This document shows, one piece after another, positions 25,214 through 33,609 of a DNA stretch of 51,956 nucleotides. Position 1 is the stretch's first letter; every line of letters starts with the position of its first letter. Origin of the DNA: an uncultured Fimbriimonas sp. (lineage in GTDB: Bacteria > Armatimonadota > Fimbriimonadia > Fimbriimonadales > Fimbriimonadaceae); contig CAMFIS010000005.1 of NCBI GenBank assembly GCA_945952345.1, forward strand, positions 1 through 51,956. Reading direction: 5' to 3'. A program made the translations under genes and the position numbers. Under the pieces are notes generated by a model. That model had not been told where the DNA came from. It worked only from the letters and a program-made list of their open reading frames with translations, and searched no databases.

Positions 25214-25244
25214 CCAAGGTCGAGGGATGGACCCTCGACCTTGG
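25214..25244 (-). terminator. strong 13-bp hairpin after the TPR gene
   Basis: CCAAGGTCGAGGG (25214-25226) and CCCTCGACCTTGG (25232-25244) are perfect complements around a 5-base loop. The hairpin lies between the stop of the TPR gene (25251) and the tRNA promoter region. It could end the TPR transcript, but there is no run of Ts after it on the minus strand, so it may rather be a processing or 3'-end-stabilising structure. Confidence 0.5.
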
Positions 25245-25250
25245 TTAGGA

Positions 25251-26933
25251 TTAGCCTCGCGAAGGAGGCGAAAGGACCGGGGTTCGGCCCGTGGTATTGA
25301 AGTATCGGAAGGCCAAATTGGCGTCCGGCATGGCTCGACCCTGAAGGTTTCGAGCATCGAGGGCTGAGGCTTTTGCCAACGCGGCCCGGGCATCCTGCTG
25401 TCGCACGCTCAGCGCGGCTGCGTACAGATACCAAGCGGCGGCGTAGTCGGGAGCAGCTTTGGTTGCCGCTTCGCCATAGCTCTCAGCTTCCTTATACTTA
25501 TGCTGAAAGATGTCGACGAGAGCCACGGCTGCAAGGGCTTGCCCGCTGCTGGGTCGGCATTGCAGAGCCAAATCGTACAGTGCTCGCGCGTACTCGAAGG
25601 CGTAGTCCTTATCCTTGGAATTCAAGCCAGGAGTCAGACCGAGAGCGATAGCTTCGTTGCCTTGCTCGATGTACATATCGTGGTCGATCGCGTCGGCACG
25701 GATGGCCTTCTCGAAGTACTTGCGGCCAACTTCGACATTCTTCAGTCGATTGCTGAGTGCTGCCGCGAAGTAATACGCCTCCGATCGAGAGTCGTTATCA
25801 CGAACGAGCGAATTTGCCGCGTCGGCGAGGGATCGTGGCTTGTCTCGCTTGAGCGCGATGTAGGCCTGAGCCGTTCGTAATCCAAGGCTATCCGGTGCGT
25901 TCAGCAAGGCTTCTTTGATCATGTCATCGGCCATGGTGTCGTTGCCATTTTCGACTGAAACCACCGCTGCAAGCGCGAAGGTATAACCGTCGTACTCGCC
26001 AAACTTCTTCACGTTGCGAAGCAATTCGTCGGCCTTACTGACCTGATTGGTCATCAGATAAGCGTAAGCGAGTCGGTTATTGAAGTCGTTGTTCTTATAA
26101 CTACCCTTGAGGGCAGGCGCAACGCTGTCGATTACGAGCGAATATCGTCGAGCTCGAATTGCGGCGTCGAGATACTCGTTCGACAATTTGTTGCCGCTGA
26201 GTCGCTCAACCTCGCCTTCCAACAAGGACGTTCGGAACTTGATGGCTTCGCTAAGACCCTTTCGGATCGAATCGATCACATCACGTCGATCTTCGTTGGT
26301 TCGGGAAACGGCATTGAAGGCCTGAACAACCTTGAGCGAGATGATGATTTCTTTCGCTTGACGATTGTTCTTGTCGACTTCGAGAGCGTCTTCGGCAAAC
26401 TTCTGGGCCTTGTCATAGCTACCCTTTCGGAGATTTGCATTCGCGAGCAGGAGTCGAGCGCCAAGCGAATTCTTGTCCGCTTTCTGCGCGATGCGACCTT
26501 CGGTAATGGCGTCATCGAACTTACCATTGGTAAAGTACTCCATGCCCTTGTTGACATGGTAGTCGGCACCCTTGCTGATACCGTTATCGATCGTCAGGTT
26601 TAGAACCTTTTCGGCATTCTGGCCTTCCGACGTAAAGGCTTTGAAGCGAACCTTGATCGTTCCATCTTCTTCACCTAACGTGTCAAGCTTAAATTCGTAA
26701 GGCGTGCTGCTGTCGCTCTCGCGGAGGTCGTCACCGACGTAGAATTCAACCGCTTGGATTGGGTGGTCGGTTTGGACGACGGCACGAAATTGAATCTCTC
26801 CACTGATGGCGTCGCCACTTTTGACGAGCGTTCGGCTGCCACCCGACATCTTGTAAATGTCGAGGCTGAGGGCAGCATGGTGTGCAGGGGCATGCAAAGC
26901 CATTAGGGCAGAAAAAATAGAAAGGGCGATCAT
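25251..26933 (-). CDS. secreted TPR-repeat protein with N-terminal Ig-like domain
   Basis: A protein of 560 residues. A signal peptide (about 1-20, cleaved near HAPAHHA) is followed by an Ig-like beta domain (about 25-118; VEFYVGDDL, SSTPYEFKLDT and VRFKAFTSEG are strands seen in such modules). The rest is a long helical array of tetratricopeptide repeats with recognisable units such as YDKAQKFAEDALEVDKNN, AYAYLMTNQVSKADELL and YKEAESYGEAATKAAPDYA. It probably works as a periplasmic or cell-surface scaffold. No enzyme motif is visible and no partner is encoded next to it. It is transcribed alone, with a tRNA and hairpin downstream and 87 bases of AT-richer DNA upstream that could hold its promoter. 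Confidence 0.75.
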   Translation of the reverse strand: MIALSIFSALMALHAPAHHAALSLDIYKMSGGSRTLVKSGDAISGEIQFRAVVQTDHPIQAVEFYVGDDLRESDSSTPYEFKLDTLGEEDGTIKVRFKAFTSEGQNAEKVLNLTIDNGISKGADYHVNKGMEYFTNGKFDDAITEGRIAQKADKNSLGARLLLANANLRKGSYDKAQKFAEDALEVDKNNRQAKEIIISLKVVQAFNAVSRTNEDRRDVIDSIRKGLSEAIKFRTSLLEGEVERLSGNKLSNEYLDAAIRARRYSLVIDSVAPALKGSYKNNDFNNRLAYAYLMTNQVSKADELLRNVKKFGEYDGYTFALAAVVSVENGNDTMADDMIKEALLNAPDSLGLRTAQAYIALKRDKPRSLADAANSLVRDNDSRSEAYYFAAALSNRLKNVEVGRKYFEKAIRADAIDHDMYIEQGNEAIALGLTPGLNSKDKDYAFEYARALYDLALQCRPSSGQALAAVALVDIFQHKYKEAESYGEAATKAAPDYAAAWYLYAAALSVRQQDARAALAKASALDARNLQGRAMPDANLAFRYFNTTGRTPVLSPPSRG

Positions 26934-27020
26934 AGGCGCATCCGTTAACGCATAGTATGACGGATTTGGGCAATTTTGGTTTCAATTGAACTTAGATACA
27001 ACACATTTCTAGTATTCACT

Positions 27021-27731
27021 TTAGGTTCGAAATGGATTTTCAAGCGACAAATCGCCCAAAATGCGATGCCGATTCCAGTGGATCATCACGCGAGGGAAAT
27101 ATCCGAGAAAATTGAAGACGTCGCGGAAGAGATCGACCGAGGCCGCCCAACTCTCATTGGGCCTCCGTCGCGACAGCAGCGCGGCAAGGTCATAGACCAA
27201 GTAAAAAAGTCCCCCGGCATTCCAAAGTAGAGCCTGGGCGCTCCGAGGACCGGTCATCCCCTCTTCCACCATGATGAACGAGATCAGCACGCTCGAAAAT
27301 ATGAGCGAGAGGACGTAACCGCCCACAAAACTAAAGTCTCTTCCGCAAAGGCTGGCGTAGATTCCAAAGCAAGCAATTCCAACCAAAACCGACCAGGTGG
27401 GAAAACCGGCGGTGGTCCAAGCTCGACTTGCGACAGCAAAGAATCCGATCACAATCGGCAATGTGTACGCCGTGACTTTCGGTTCTGCGGGGGTCCCCCG
27501 AGAAAATGTCCGGATACTGCTGACTAAGAGTAGGCAGACAAGCAGTTCAATAGTTAGTCGAAGAGTGTCGCCGGTCCTCGGTACGAGCATTCCGACTCCG
27601 ACGATCATGGCAACTGCACCAACAAACCGCCTCAGCGTTTGCCGAATGAACTGCAAACGCTGTGCATACAGGACTGTCGTCAGGTTGCCTGGTACCTGCT
27701 CGGGTTCCGGAATGTAGTTGGGTACGTACAC
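27021..27731 (-). CDS. six-helix membrane protein of unknown function
   Basis: A protein of 236 residues from GTG 27731 with a cytosolic N-terminus, including PNYIPEPEQVPGN, and about six membrane helices between 35 and 190. Near the end, VYDLAALLSRRRPNES followed by DLFRDVFNFLGYFPRV resembles the layout of the last helices of Bax-inhibitor-1/YccA proteins. The similarity is too weak for an assignment. A ribosome site AAAAGGCGAT lies just before the start. The divergent MFS gene starts 34 bases away. I do not assign a function. Confidence 0.55.
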   Translation of the reverse strand: MYVPNYIPEPEQVPGNLTTVLYAQRLQFIRQTLRRFVGAVAMIVGVGMLVPRTGDTLRLTIELLVCLLLVSSIRTFSRGTPAEPKVTAYTLPIVIGFFAVASRAWTTAGFPTWSVLVGIACFGIYASLCGRDFSFVGGYVLSLIFSSVLISFIMVEEGMTGPRSAQALLWNAGGLFYLVYDLAALLSRRRPNESWAASVDLFRDVFNFLGYFPRVMIHWNRHRILGDLSLENPFRT

Positions 27732-27753
27732 AGATCGCCTTTTCTCGGCAAGC

Positions 27754-27759
27754 TAAACT
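27754..27759 (+). promoter_or_regulatory. TAAACT -10-like box directly before the MFS start
   Basis: TAAACT ends 6 bases before the ATG at 27766, and no Shine-Dalgarno sequence is present between. If used, transcription would begin at or next to the start codon, giving a leaderless message. Similar hexamers lie at 7064-7069, 11112-11117 and, on the minus strand, 30028-30033. Confidence 0.35.
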
Positions 27760-27765
27760 GGACTC

Positions 27766-28956
27766 ATGTCCGCCCAATTGCCTGCAACCGTCCGAACATT
27801 GGGTTGGATCAGCTTCTGGGCCGACGTCTCCTCCGAGCTTGCCTATCCTATTCTGCCACTTTTCATCGTCGGAACATTAAAGGCGCCGACTTGGACTTTG
27901 GGACTCATGGAAGGGCTCGCCGGCTTCGTCATCGCCGCATTGCGTTTATGGTCGGGAATTCATAGCGATCGCATCGGCAAGCGCGTGCCCTACATTCGGT
28001 GGGGATACGGCATCAGTATCTTCGCCAAGCCGCTGGTTGGGTTAGCAATGAACTGGCCATTTGTCCTAGTGTGTCGATTGGCAGACCGAGTCGGGAAAGG
28101 CATTCGGACTTCGTCTCGAGACGCTATGATTGCCGAATCGGTCGACGCTTCGGTATCCGGCCGAGCATATGGCTACCACCGCATGATGGACACTGCCGGA
28201 GCGTTCACCGGAGTCTGCATCGGCGCGGCATTGTTGTGGCAGTTCCCGACTGCGCTGAGATCCATTCTTCTCCTCACTGCGATTCCGGGGCTCGTCGCCC
28301 TTGGCATCACCTTCCTCGTGAAGGAACTCCCGTCGCATGGTGGTCAAGAATCAAAATCAAAGTTAGCATTGGACTTAAAGATTCCCCGCGAAGTCTGGCC
28401 GGTGCTTGCCGTTCTCGGGCTCTTCGGAATCGCGAACAGCAGCGACACTTACCTTCTGCTTTTCGCCGGACTTAAGGGCGTGGCGACGTACCAAATCATC
28501 TTGCTCTATGCCCTTTTTAATCTGATTTATGCCATCACATCTTCGCCGCTTGGAATCTTGTCCGACCGAATTGGGTCCGGCAAGGTTCTCTTCATTGGGT
28601 GGCTCTCATTCGGACTTTGCTACATCCTGATCTCACGAAGCAGTGCCGTCGCACTCATACCAATGTTTGCACTTTATGGTCTATCGACGGCGGCAACTGA
28701 CGGAATTTCAAAGGCTTTCCTTGTACAAAACGGGAAGTCGGTTCCAAAGGGAACCTTGATCGGCGCACAGTTTTTCGTGATCGGATTGACGACGTTGCTC
28801 GGCAACGTTGTGGCGGGTGTGATTTGGTCCAAATATTCCCCCGAAACGATGCTCGTGTTCGGAGGAATATTGTCCATCGCCAGCAGCATTGGACTTCTGG
28901 CGCTGATAACCCGCAAGCCTAGCGCGGATGCGCCGGTAGGTTCGACGGCGAGTTGA
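27766..28956 (+). CDS. MFS transporter
   Basis: A major-facilitator protein of 396 residues with 12 predicted helices in two halves joined by a cytosolic loop near 190-205 (KELPSHGGQESKSKLA). The motif-A-like loop between helices 2 and 3 is SGIHSDRIGKRVPYI, and its repeat in the second half is LGILSDRIGSGKVLF. A conserved ADRVGKGIRTSSRDAMIAES stretch between helices 4 and 5 marks a bacterial MFS subgroup often annotated as a multidrug or unknown-substrate exporter. It acts in the inner membrane; the substrate cannot be told. The 3' end overlaps the convergent solute-binding gene by 38 bases. The start appears leaderless, with a TAAACT box 6 bases away. Confidence 0.82.
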   Translation: MSAQLPATVRTLGWISFWADVSSELAYPILPLFIVGTLKAPTWTLGLMEGLAGFVIAALRLWSGIHSDRIGKRVPYIRWGYGISIFAKPLVGLAMNWPFVLVCRLADRVGKGIRTSSRDAMIAESVDASVSGRAYGYHRMMDTAGAFTGVCIGAALLWQFPTALRSILLLTAIPGLVALGITFLVKELPSHGGQESKSKLALDLKIPREVWPVLAVLGLFGIANSSDTYLLLFAGLKGVATYQIILLYALFNLIYAITSSPLGILSDRIGSGKVLFIGWLSFGLCYILISRSSAVALIPMFALYGLSTAATDGISKAFLVQNGKSVPKGTLIGAQFFVIGLTTLLGNVVAGVIWSKYSPETMLVFGGILSIASSIGLLALITRKPSADAPVGSTAS

Positions 28957-30007
28957 TATTGGCGATTCTCGCGCCTTGGTCGAAGACTCGTTCCCACGTC
29001 TGCTTTTCCGTGTCGAGATGCTCGGGCACGGATGCTTCGAGATTCGGAGTCGATCCGTTGAACGGCGGATTTCTTCGCACGAATTCCGTGAAGTCCTGCA
29101 AAGCCTTTTCTTTGTCTGGAGTCCAACCGCTTGCCGGACGCAGCGCAATGCTGGAGGGCCGCTCCCAAACCGTGACCGAGGGAACAATTTTGGAGAGTCC
29201 GCCATTGCTCTTCGCGATCTCCCGGTCGGCAAGGGCGTTGTGGATCAAGATGAAGTCAAGGCTCGAATTGGCCAAATCTGAAGCTAATCCTCCCGATGGA
29301 GCGGCCAAAGGCACGTATCCGTGAGCCTTCATGCCTTGCAGATACCGTTCGAAGGTGCCGCCGGACTTTTGCTGCTTGAAGGTCCATAAGCAGTATCCAA
29401 GTGCCGTGTGCCCGCCACCGGATGTAAGCGGATCGGGGAAGGAAAACCTCACTCCATTGATCTGCGAGAAAGGATCACCTTGATTGAATGCGCTGGCGAT
29501 GCGATCTTTTGCGGATGTCTTGCAGAGGACCACCATTGGTTGAGGCGGCCAGACCGCGTAGGTCCGCGTGTCATTCACGTTTGCGAATGATGCCGATTTC
29601 GACTTGATTGCCGAGTTCAAGTTTTGAACTAAGGCATCGTTGCTCGCAAGCCAAATGTCTGGGATGTCCGTCTCTTGTCCGCTCTTTGCGTGGTCCAGCA
29701 GGAAGTGCAGAGCGTCACGCGATTCCTTCGGTGGCAAGACCTTGATCGCAATCGACGGGTGAGAACCGCGCCATTGATTGGCTAGCTTCTCAATGAAGTC
29801 TTGATACGTGCCACTCGTTTGAATGGTCAACGTGAGCGAGGCATTGAAATTCGACGAGCTGTCTGGAGCGGATCCAGAGGTCGAATTCGAAGGAGACGAT
29901 TGATTTGTTGCAGTGCCTTGAGAGCCTGTGTAGAGGCGGTAACCCGCTCCAACTAACCCCAAAACCACGACGAGAATTGCAACTTTCCCAGCGGAAGTAA
30001 TTCGCAT
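28919..30007 (-). CDS. membrane-anchored extracellular solute-binding protein
   Basis: A protein of 362 residues with one N-terminal hydrophobic helix (about 8-25, lacking a lipobox cysteine). A Ser/Asn/Thr-rich linker (30-56) and a periplasmic-binding-protein type 2 domain follow. Features are LTLTIQTSGTYQDFIEKLAN, DIPDIWLASNDALVQNLN, a hinge strand with VLCKTSAKDRIASAF, and FSFPDPLTSGGGHTALGYCLW. This matches the molybdate/sulfate-like or von Willebrand-associated binding proteins (SBP family 1/11 style). No ABC permease or ATPase sits beside it, so it may be an orphan sensor or cell-surface binding protein rather than a transporter part. A purine-rich ribosome site, GAAGAAGAA, lies 5-13 bases before the ATG. 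Confidence 0.7.
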   Translation of the reverse strand: MRITSAGKVAILVVVLGLVGAGYRLYTGSQGTATNQSSPSNSTSGSAPDSSSNFNASLTLTIQTSGTYQDFIEKLANQWRGSHPSIAIKVLPPKESRDALHFLLDHAKSGQETDIPDIWLASNDALVQNLNSAIKSKSASFANVNDTRTYAVWPPQPMVVLCKTSAKDRIASAFNQGDPFSQINGVRFSFPDPLTSGGGHTALGYCLWTFKQQKSGGTFERYLQGMKAHGYVPLAAPSGGLASDLANSSLDFILIHNALADREIAKSNGGLSKIVPSVTVWERPSSIALRPASGWTPDKEKALQDFTEFVRRNPPFNGSTPNLEASVPEHLDTEKQTWERVFDQGARIANINSPSNLPAHPR

Positions 30008-30066
30008 TTTCGTTCTTCTTCGAACCTAGTTTATGAAGAAGAGGTTAAGCGAATGTTAAGGTGTGT

Positions 30067-32412
30067 CTAGGCTCCGAAAGGAACCCAAACGTTCTTAATT
30101 TGGGTAGCTCTTCGCAGGAATTCCCGCGACGGGATTGTCTGCCAATTCAGCGATTTGCCCATGAGACACCACGTTTGCTTCAGGTTCCCGGCCGAGTGAC
30201 GCTGGGCAATTTCGCCGTTCTCGCGGGATCCAAAGTGCCAAATCGCCTGAATTCCATCGTGGTCAGCGAGCGTCTTCTCAAGTTCCTCGGGAGTACCAGT
30301 GATGATATTCCAGACTCCACCCGGCACATCGCTCGCCTCGATCACTCGGTAGAGCTCCATCGCAGGAAGCGGGTTGGCATAGCTGGGAATGGCGATCACC
30401 GAGTTACCCATGGCAATCAAGGGCAAACAGGTTGAAAGGAAACCAAGAAGAGGAGACTCGCTTGGGCAAACCAGGGCGACCGGACCGATCGGTTCCTTCC
30501 GCGTATAAATCAAGGCTCGCATGGGAGCCTGGTGAGTCTCCGATTCGTATTTGTCCGCCATCGCTGCGTAGTGTAGGATTCGATCAAGGCTGAGCTCAAA
30601 TTCCAGATTTGCGGCTCGATCCGAGGATCCAGTGGTCGTGAGCGATTCGATGATCGCCGCCTTTGCCCCTTCGAAGTTTTCGGCGAAGAAGTACAGTACT
30701 TGCGCGCGATAGAAGGCCGTGGCGCTTGACCAGCTCAGGAAGGCCACATCGGCGGCCTCCACCGCATTGCGAATGTCCTTGCGATTGCCGCGTCCAACCT
30801 CGACCGGTCCGTTGGTGGTGTTGATGGTCAGCGAGTAGCCGCTGTCGGGTCTGGCTTGTTTGCCCCCGATGTACAGCTTGTGCGTTTTGTCCAAACTGTT
30901 GGTGCGCTCGTGCGGCTTTACCGTCGGAGCAGTACTGGCCTTGGTTGTTTCCAACTTCGGCCTAAGGTATTCGAAAAGCCCCTCTCGACCGCCTTCTCGG
31001 CCGTATCCACTTTCGCGATAGCCACCAAACCCGGCGCTCGCATCGAACTGGTTGGTGCAGTTGATCCAAACAGTTCCCGCCTTCACCTTCGCGGCGATGT
31101 CATGGGCGACGTCGAGGTTTTGCGTCCAGATAGAGCTAGCTAATCCGTACACCGTGTTGTTCGCCAAAGCCACAGCTTCGGCCGGAGTTCGGAACGTCAT
31201 CGCAACCAAGACCGGGCCAAAGATCTCAACCTGAGCGACCGTGCTCGCGGGTTCAACATTGGTCAAAAGTGTCGGGGGATAGAACCAGCCGCCACTTGGG
31301 AACGAGCAGTTAGGTTGGTGAATGGTTGCACCCTCCAAAACACCTTGCCTGACCAATTCGTCTATGCGGTCAAGCTGAACCTTGTCGACAATAGCACCAA
31401 TATCGACCGCCTTGTCGAGGGGATCTCCGACTCGCAGGGTCTCCATTCGGAGCCGAATCTTGCCGTACAGCTTTTCAGCAACACCTTCCTGCACCAAGAG
31501 TCGTGAGCCAGCACAGCAAACTTGGCCCTGGTTAAACCAGATCGCATCGACAATGCCTTCGACCACCGAATCCAGGTCAGCGTCTTCGAACACGATGAAA
31601 GGCGACTTGCCACCGAGTTCCAGCGAAAGCTTCTTCTCGGTGCCCGCCGTGCCCCGGCGGATGATCTTGCCTACTTCGGTCGAGCCGGTGAAAGCAATCT
31701 TGTGGATATCGGGGTGGTCCACGATGGCAGCCCCCGTTTCACCGTCTCCTGTGACAATGTTGACCACGCCTTTCGGGAGACCAACCTGCTGGCAAATCTC
31801 AGCGAAAAGCAGTGCAGTCAGCGAGGTGAATTCCGCGGGTTTGAGGATGACGGTGTTGCCCATCGCCAGTGCCGGTGCGATCTTCCAAGCTAGCATCAGC
31901 AATGGGAAGTTCCACGGGATAATCTGTCCGCACACGCCCACTGGCTCATAGTCGGGAAACTCGGCTTCCATTACCTTTGCCCAACCAGCGTGGTAGTAAA
32001 AGTGCCGCGCGACGAGGGGAATGTCGATGTCCCTTGTTTCGCGGATCGGCTTGCCATTGTCCAGGGATTCCAGAACCGCGAACAGGCGCGAGTGCTTTTG
32101 AATCTGCCGAGCGATGCCGTACAGAAACTGCGTTCGTCGAGAAGCTCCTATCTCCATCCATTGCCGCTGAGCCTTCGTCGCCGCCTTCACCGCATGATCG
32201 ATGACCGACGAGGTCGCTTGTCCGATTTGGGCGATTTCTTGCCCTGTACTAGGCGAAAACGAGGCGAAATGGGAACCCGCGTCGACCCATTTCCCATCGA
32301 CATAAAATCCAAATCTCCGGCCATGCGCATCGAGCCATTCGTGCGCAAGGTTCGCCGCCTCTGGCGCGGGGCCATATTCCATCGAATCTAAAATATCTGC
32401 AACTTTGCTCAT
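30067..32412 (-). CDS. two-domain aldehyde dehydrogenase, ALDH16-like
   Basis: A protein of 781 residues. Residues 1-495 are a complete NAD(P)-dependent aldehyde dehydrogenase with PWNFP, ILKPAE, FTGSTEVGK, general base E265 in LELGGK, and nucleophile C299 in FNQGQVCCAGSR. After a linker near 500, residues 515-781 resemble a second ALDH unit (IGGKQARPDSG, then PIGPVALVCPSESPLLGF) but lack both the LELGGK segment and the cysteine loop, so this unit is non-catalytic. The combination matches the ALDH16 family, whose second domain is a structural pseudo-enzyme. The gene starts 3 bases after deoC on the same strand, so it probably oxidises acetaldehyde released by DeoC to acetate. It acts in the cytosol; NAD use is assumed from the family. 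Confidence 0.85.
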   Translation of the reverse strand: MSKVADILDSMEYGPAPEAANLAHEWLDAHGRRFGFYVDGKWVDAGSHFASFSPSTGQEIAQIGQATSSVIDHAVKAATKAQRQWMEIGASRRTQFLYGIARQIQKHSRLFAVLESLDNGKPIRETRDIDIPLVARHFYYHAGWAKVMEAEFPDYEPVGVCGQIIPWNFPLLMLAWKIAPALAMGNTVILKPAEFTSLTALLFAEICQQVGLPKGVVNIVTGDGETGAAIVDHPDIHKIAFTGSTEVGKIIRRGTAGTEKKLSLELGGKSPFIVFEDADLDSVVEGIVDAIWFNQGQVCCAGSRLLVQEGVAEKLYGKIRLRMETLRVGDPLDKAVDIGAIVDKVQLDRIDELVRQGVLEGATIHQPNCSFPSGGWFYPPTLLTNVEPASTVAQVEIFGPVLVAMTFRTPAEAVALANNTVYGLASSIWTQNLDVAHDIAAKVKAGTVWINCTNQFDASAGFGGYRESGYGREGGREGLFEYLRPKLETTKASTAPTVKPHERTNSLDKTHKLYIGGKQARPDSGYSLTINTTNGPVEVGRGNRKDIRNAVEAADVAFLSWSSATAFYRAQVLYFFAENFEGAKAAIIESLTTTGSSDRAANLEFELSLDRILHYAAMADKYESETHQAPMRALIYTRKEPIGPVALVCPSESPLLGFLSTCLPLIAMGNSVIAIPSYANPLPAMELYRVIEASDVPGGVWNIITGTPEELEKTLADHDGIQAIWHFGSRENGEIAQRHSAGNLKQTWCLMGKSLNWQTIPSREFLRRATQIKNVWVPFGA

Positions 32413-32415
32413 GTG

Positions 32416-33387
32416 TTAACCCATCGCGTGGCGGTTGTAAGCCGAGTACCGGCCGGTGACGAAGTGCTCGAGCTGGCGCTCGATGTCGGAAAGGAGCGAG
32501 CTTGCTCCCATGCGGAACAGGTTCGGTTGGAGCCAGTCGTTGCCCAGCTCCTCCTTCATCAAAATCAGGAAGTCGAGGGATTGCTTCGCGGTTCGGATTC
32601 CGCCCGCAGGCTTGAACCCGACCTTGTATCCCGTCGCCGCGTGGTATTCGCGGATCATGCGGTCCATTACGAGCGCGACCGGAATCGTAGCATTCACCGG
32701 CTCCTTGCCAGTCGAAGTTTTGATGAAGTCCGCTCCGGCCATCATGCAAACCATGCTGGCCCTGGCGACGTTCGTCAGGGTCCCGAGTTCGCCGGTAGCC
32801 AAAATCGCCTTGACGTGGGCATCACCGCACGCCTCGCGGAACATTTGCATCTCGTCGTACAAAGCCTGCCAATCACCAGTCAGCACATGAGCACGAGTGA
32901 TGACGATGTCGATCTCGTCCGCACCGGAAGCGACGCTGGCTTGAATCTCATGGATCCTCTCCCGCAATGGGGAGAGCCCGGCAGGGAATCCGGTCGAGAC
33001 CGCCGCCACCGGAATCGAGGTGCCAGCCAGGTTCTTCTTACACTCTTCGACGTATTGGTGATACACACACACCGCTCCAGTCGTGATGCCTTCCACGCCC
33101 ATGGCATCGAGCAAGTCTTGCCGTACAGGTTGCTTGGCCTTGGCGCAGAGGCGGTGGACATTCCCAGCGGTGTCGTCTCCGCTGAGAGTTGTGAGATCGA
33201 TACACCGAATCGCCTGGAGAAGCCATGCGGCTTGCCATTCTTTCTTCACGGTTCGGCGTCCGGCCAAGGTTGCGGCTCGGCGTTCAACCGCACTTCGGTT
33301 CACCGCCAGACTCTCGATCTGGTCGAGGTTTAGCGGTGTGCCCGGGTTTCGTGGATGAGCTTTGACGGCGCTCTCCAGCATAGACAT
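32416..33387 (-). CDS. deoC: deoxyribose-phosphate aldolase
   Basis: DeoC cleaves 2-deoxyribose 5-phosphate to glyceraldehyde 3-phosphate and acetaldehyde in the cytosol. The protein of 323 residues is a class I TIM-barrel aldolase. The Schiff-base lysine is in FIKTSTGK and the proton-relay lysine in VGFKPAGGIRT, and IDLTTLSGDDT near the start and EIDIVI form the other active strands. An N-terminal extension of about 60 residues before the barrel makes it longer than the 220-250 of short forms, as in the longer animal-type branch. A TACAAT -10 box and an AGAAGGA ribosome site lie within 20 bases of the start. The ALDH gene follows 3 bases downstream, forming a deoxyribose degradation pair. 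Confidence 0.93.
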   Translation of the reverse strand: MSMLESAVKAHPRNPGTPLNLDQIESLAVNRSAVERRAATLAGRRTVKKEWQAAWLLQAIRCIDLTTLSGDDTAGNVHRLCAKAKQPVRQDLLDAMGVEGITTGAVCVYHQYVEECKKNLAGTSIPVAAVSTGFPAGLSPLRERIHEIQASVASGADEIDIVITRAHVLTGDWQALYDEMQMFREACGDAHVKAILATGELGTLTNVARASMVCMMAGADFIKTSTGKEPVNATIPVALVMDRMIREYHAATGYKVGFKPAGGIRTAKQSLDFLILMKEELGNDWLQPNLFRMGASSLLSDIERQLEHFVTGRYSAYNRHAMG

Positions 33388-33447
33388 AGTCCTTCTATTG
33401 TACGACTTCGAGCTCTTCCATTACCCGAGGAGGTGTAGTCTGGACCC

Positions 33448-33609
33448 ATGACTCAAGATGCTCGAGAGTGGCATGACAAGAATCCAATGAAGAAAAACCC
33501 CACGTTGGAAGAAAGAATCGAGTGGCATGTCGAGCACGCCAAGCATTGTGGCTGCCGCCCCATGCCGAAGTCGATTAAAGACGAGATTGAGAAGCGAAGG
33601 CCTCGCTAA
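33448..33609 (+). CDS. small 53-residue protein with a His/Cys cluster
   Basis: A short frame, ATG 33448 to TAA 33609, encodes 53 residues and is preceded by a strong ribosome site AGGAGGTG (33428-33435). The product is charged: a Lys/Glu-rich first half (KNPMKKNPTLEERIEW), then HVEHAKHCGCRPMP and a basic tail KKRRPR-like (EIEKRRPR). Four His/Cys residues in HVEHAKHCGC could bind a metal. No family is recognised. It starts 60 bases from divergent deoC, and its stop overlaps that of the convergent ABC permease gene by 4 bases. The ribosome site, codon use and clean ends make it a credible real gene. Confidence 0.6.
   Translation: MTQDAREWHDKNPMKKNPTLEERIEWHVEHAKHCGCRPMPKSIKDEIEKRRPR

Noticed and set aside
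25107-25217. N-terminal extension of the HAD phosphatase
   Set aside because: The extension is the tRNA-Pro gene read in frame; the HAD fold starts at ATG 25106.
30014-30042. TCTTCTTC / GAAGAAGA inverted repeat before the solute-binding protein gene
   Set aside because: It is a simple purine-pyrimidine repeat that includes the ribosome site; the chance of such pairing is high.
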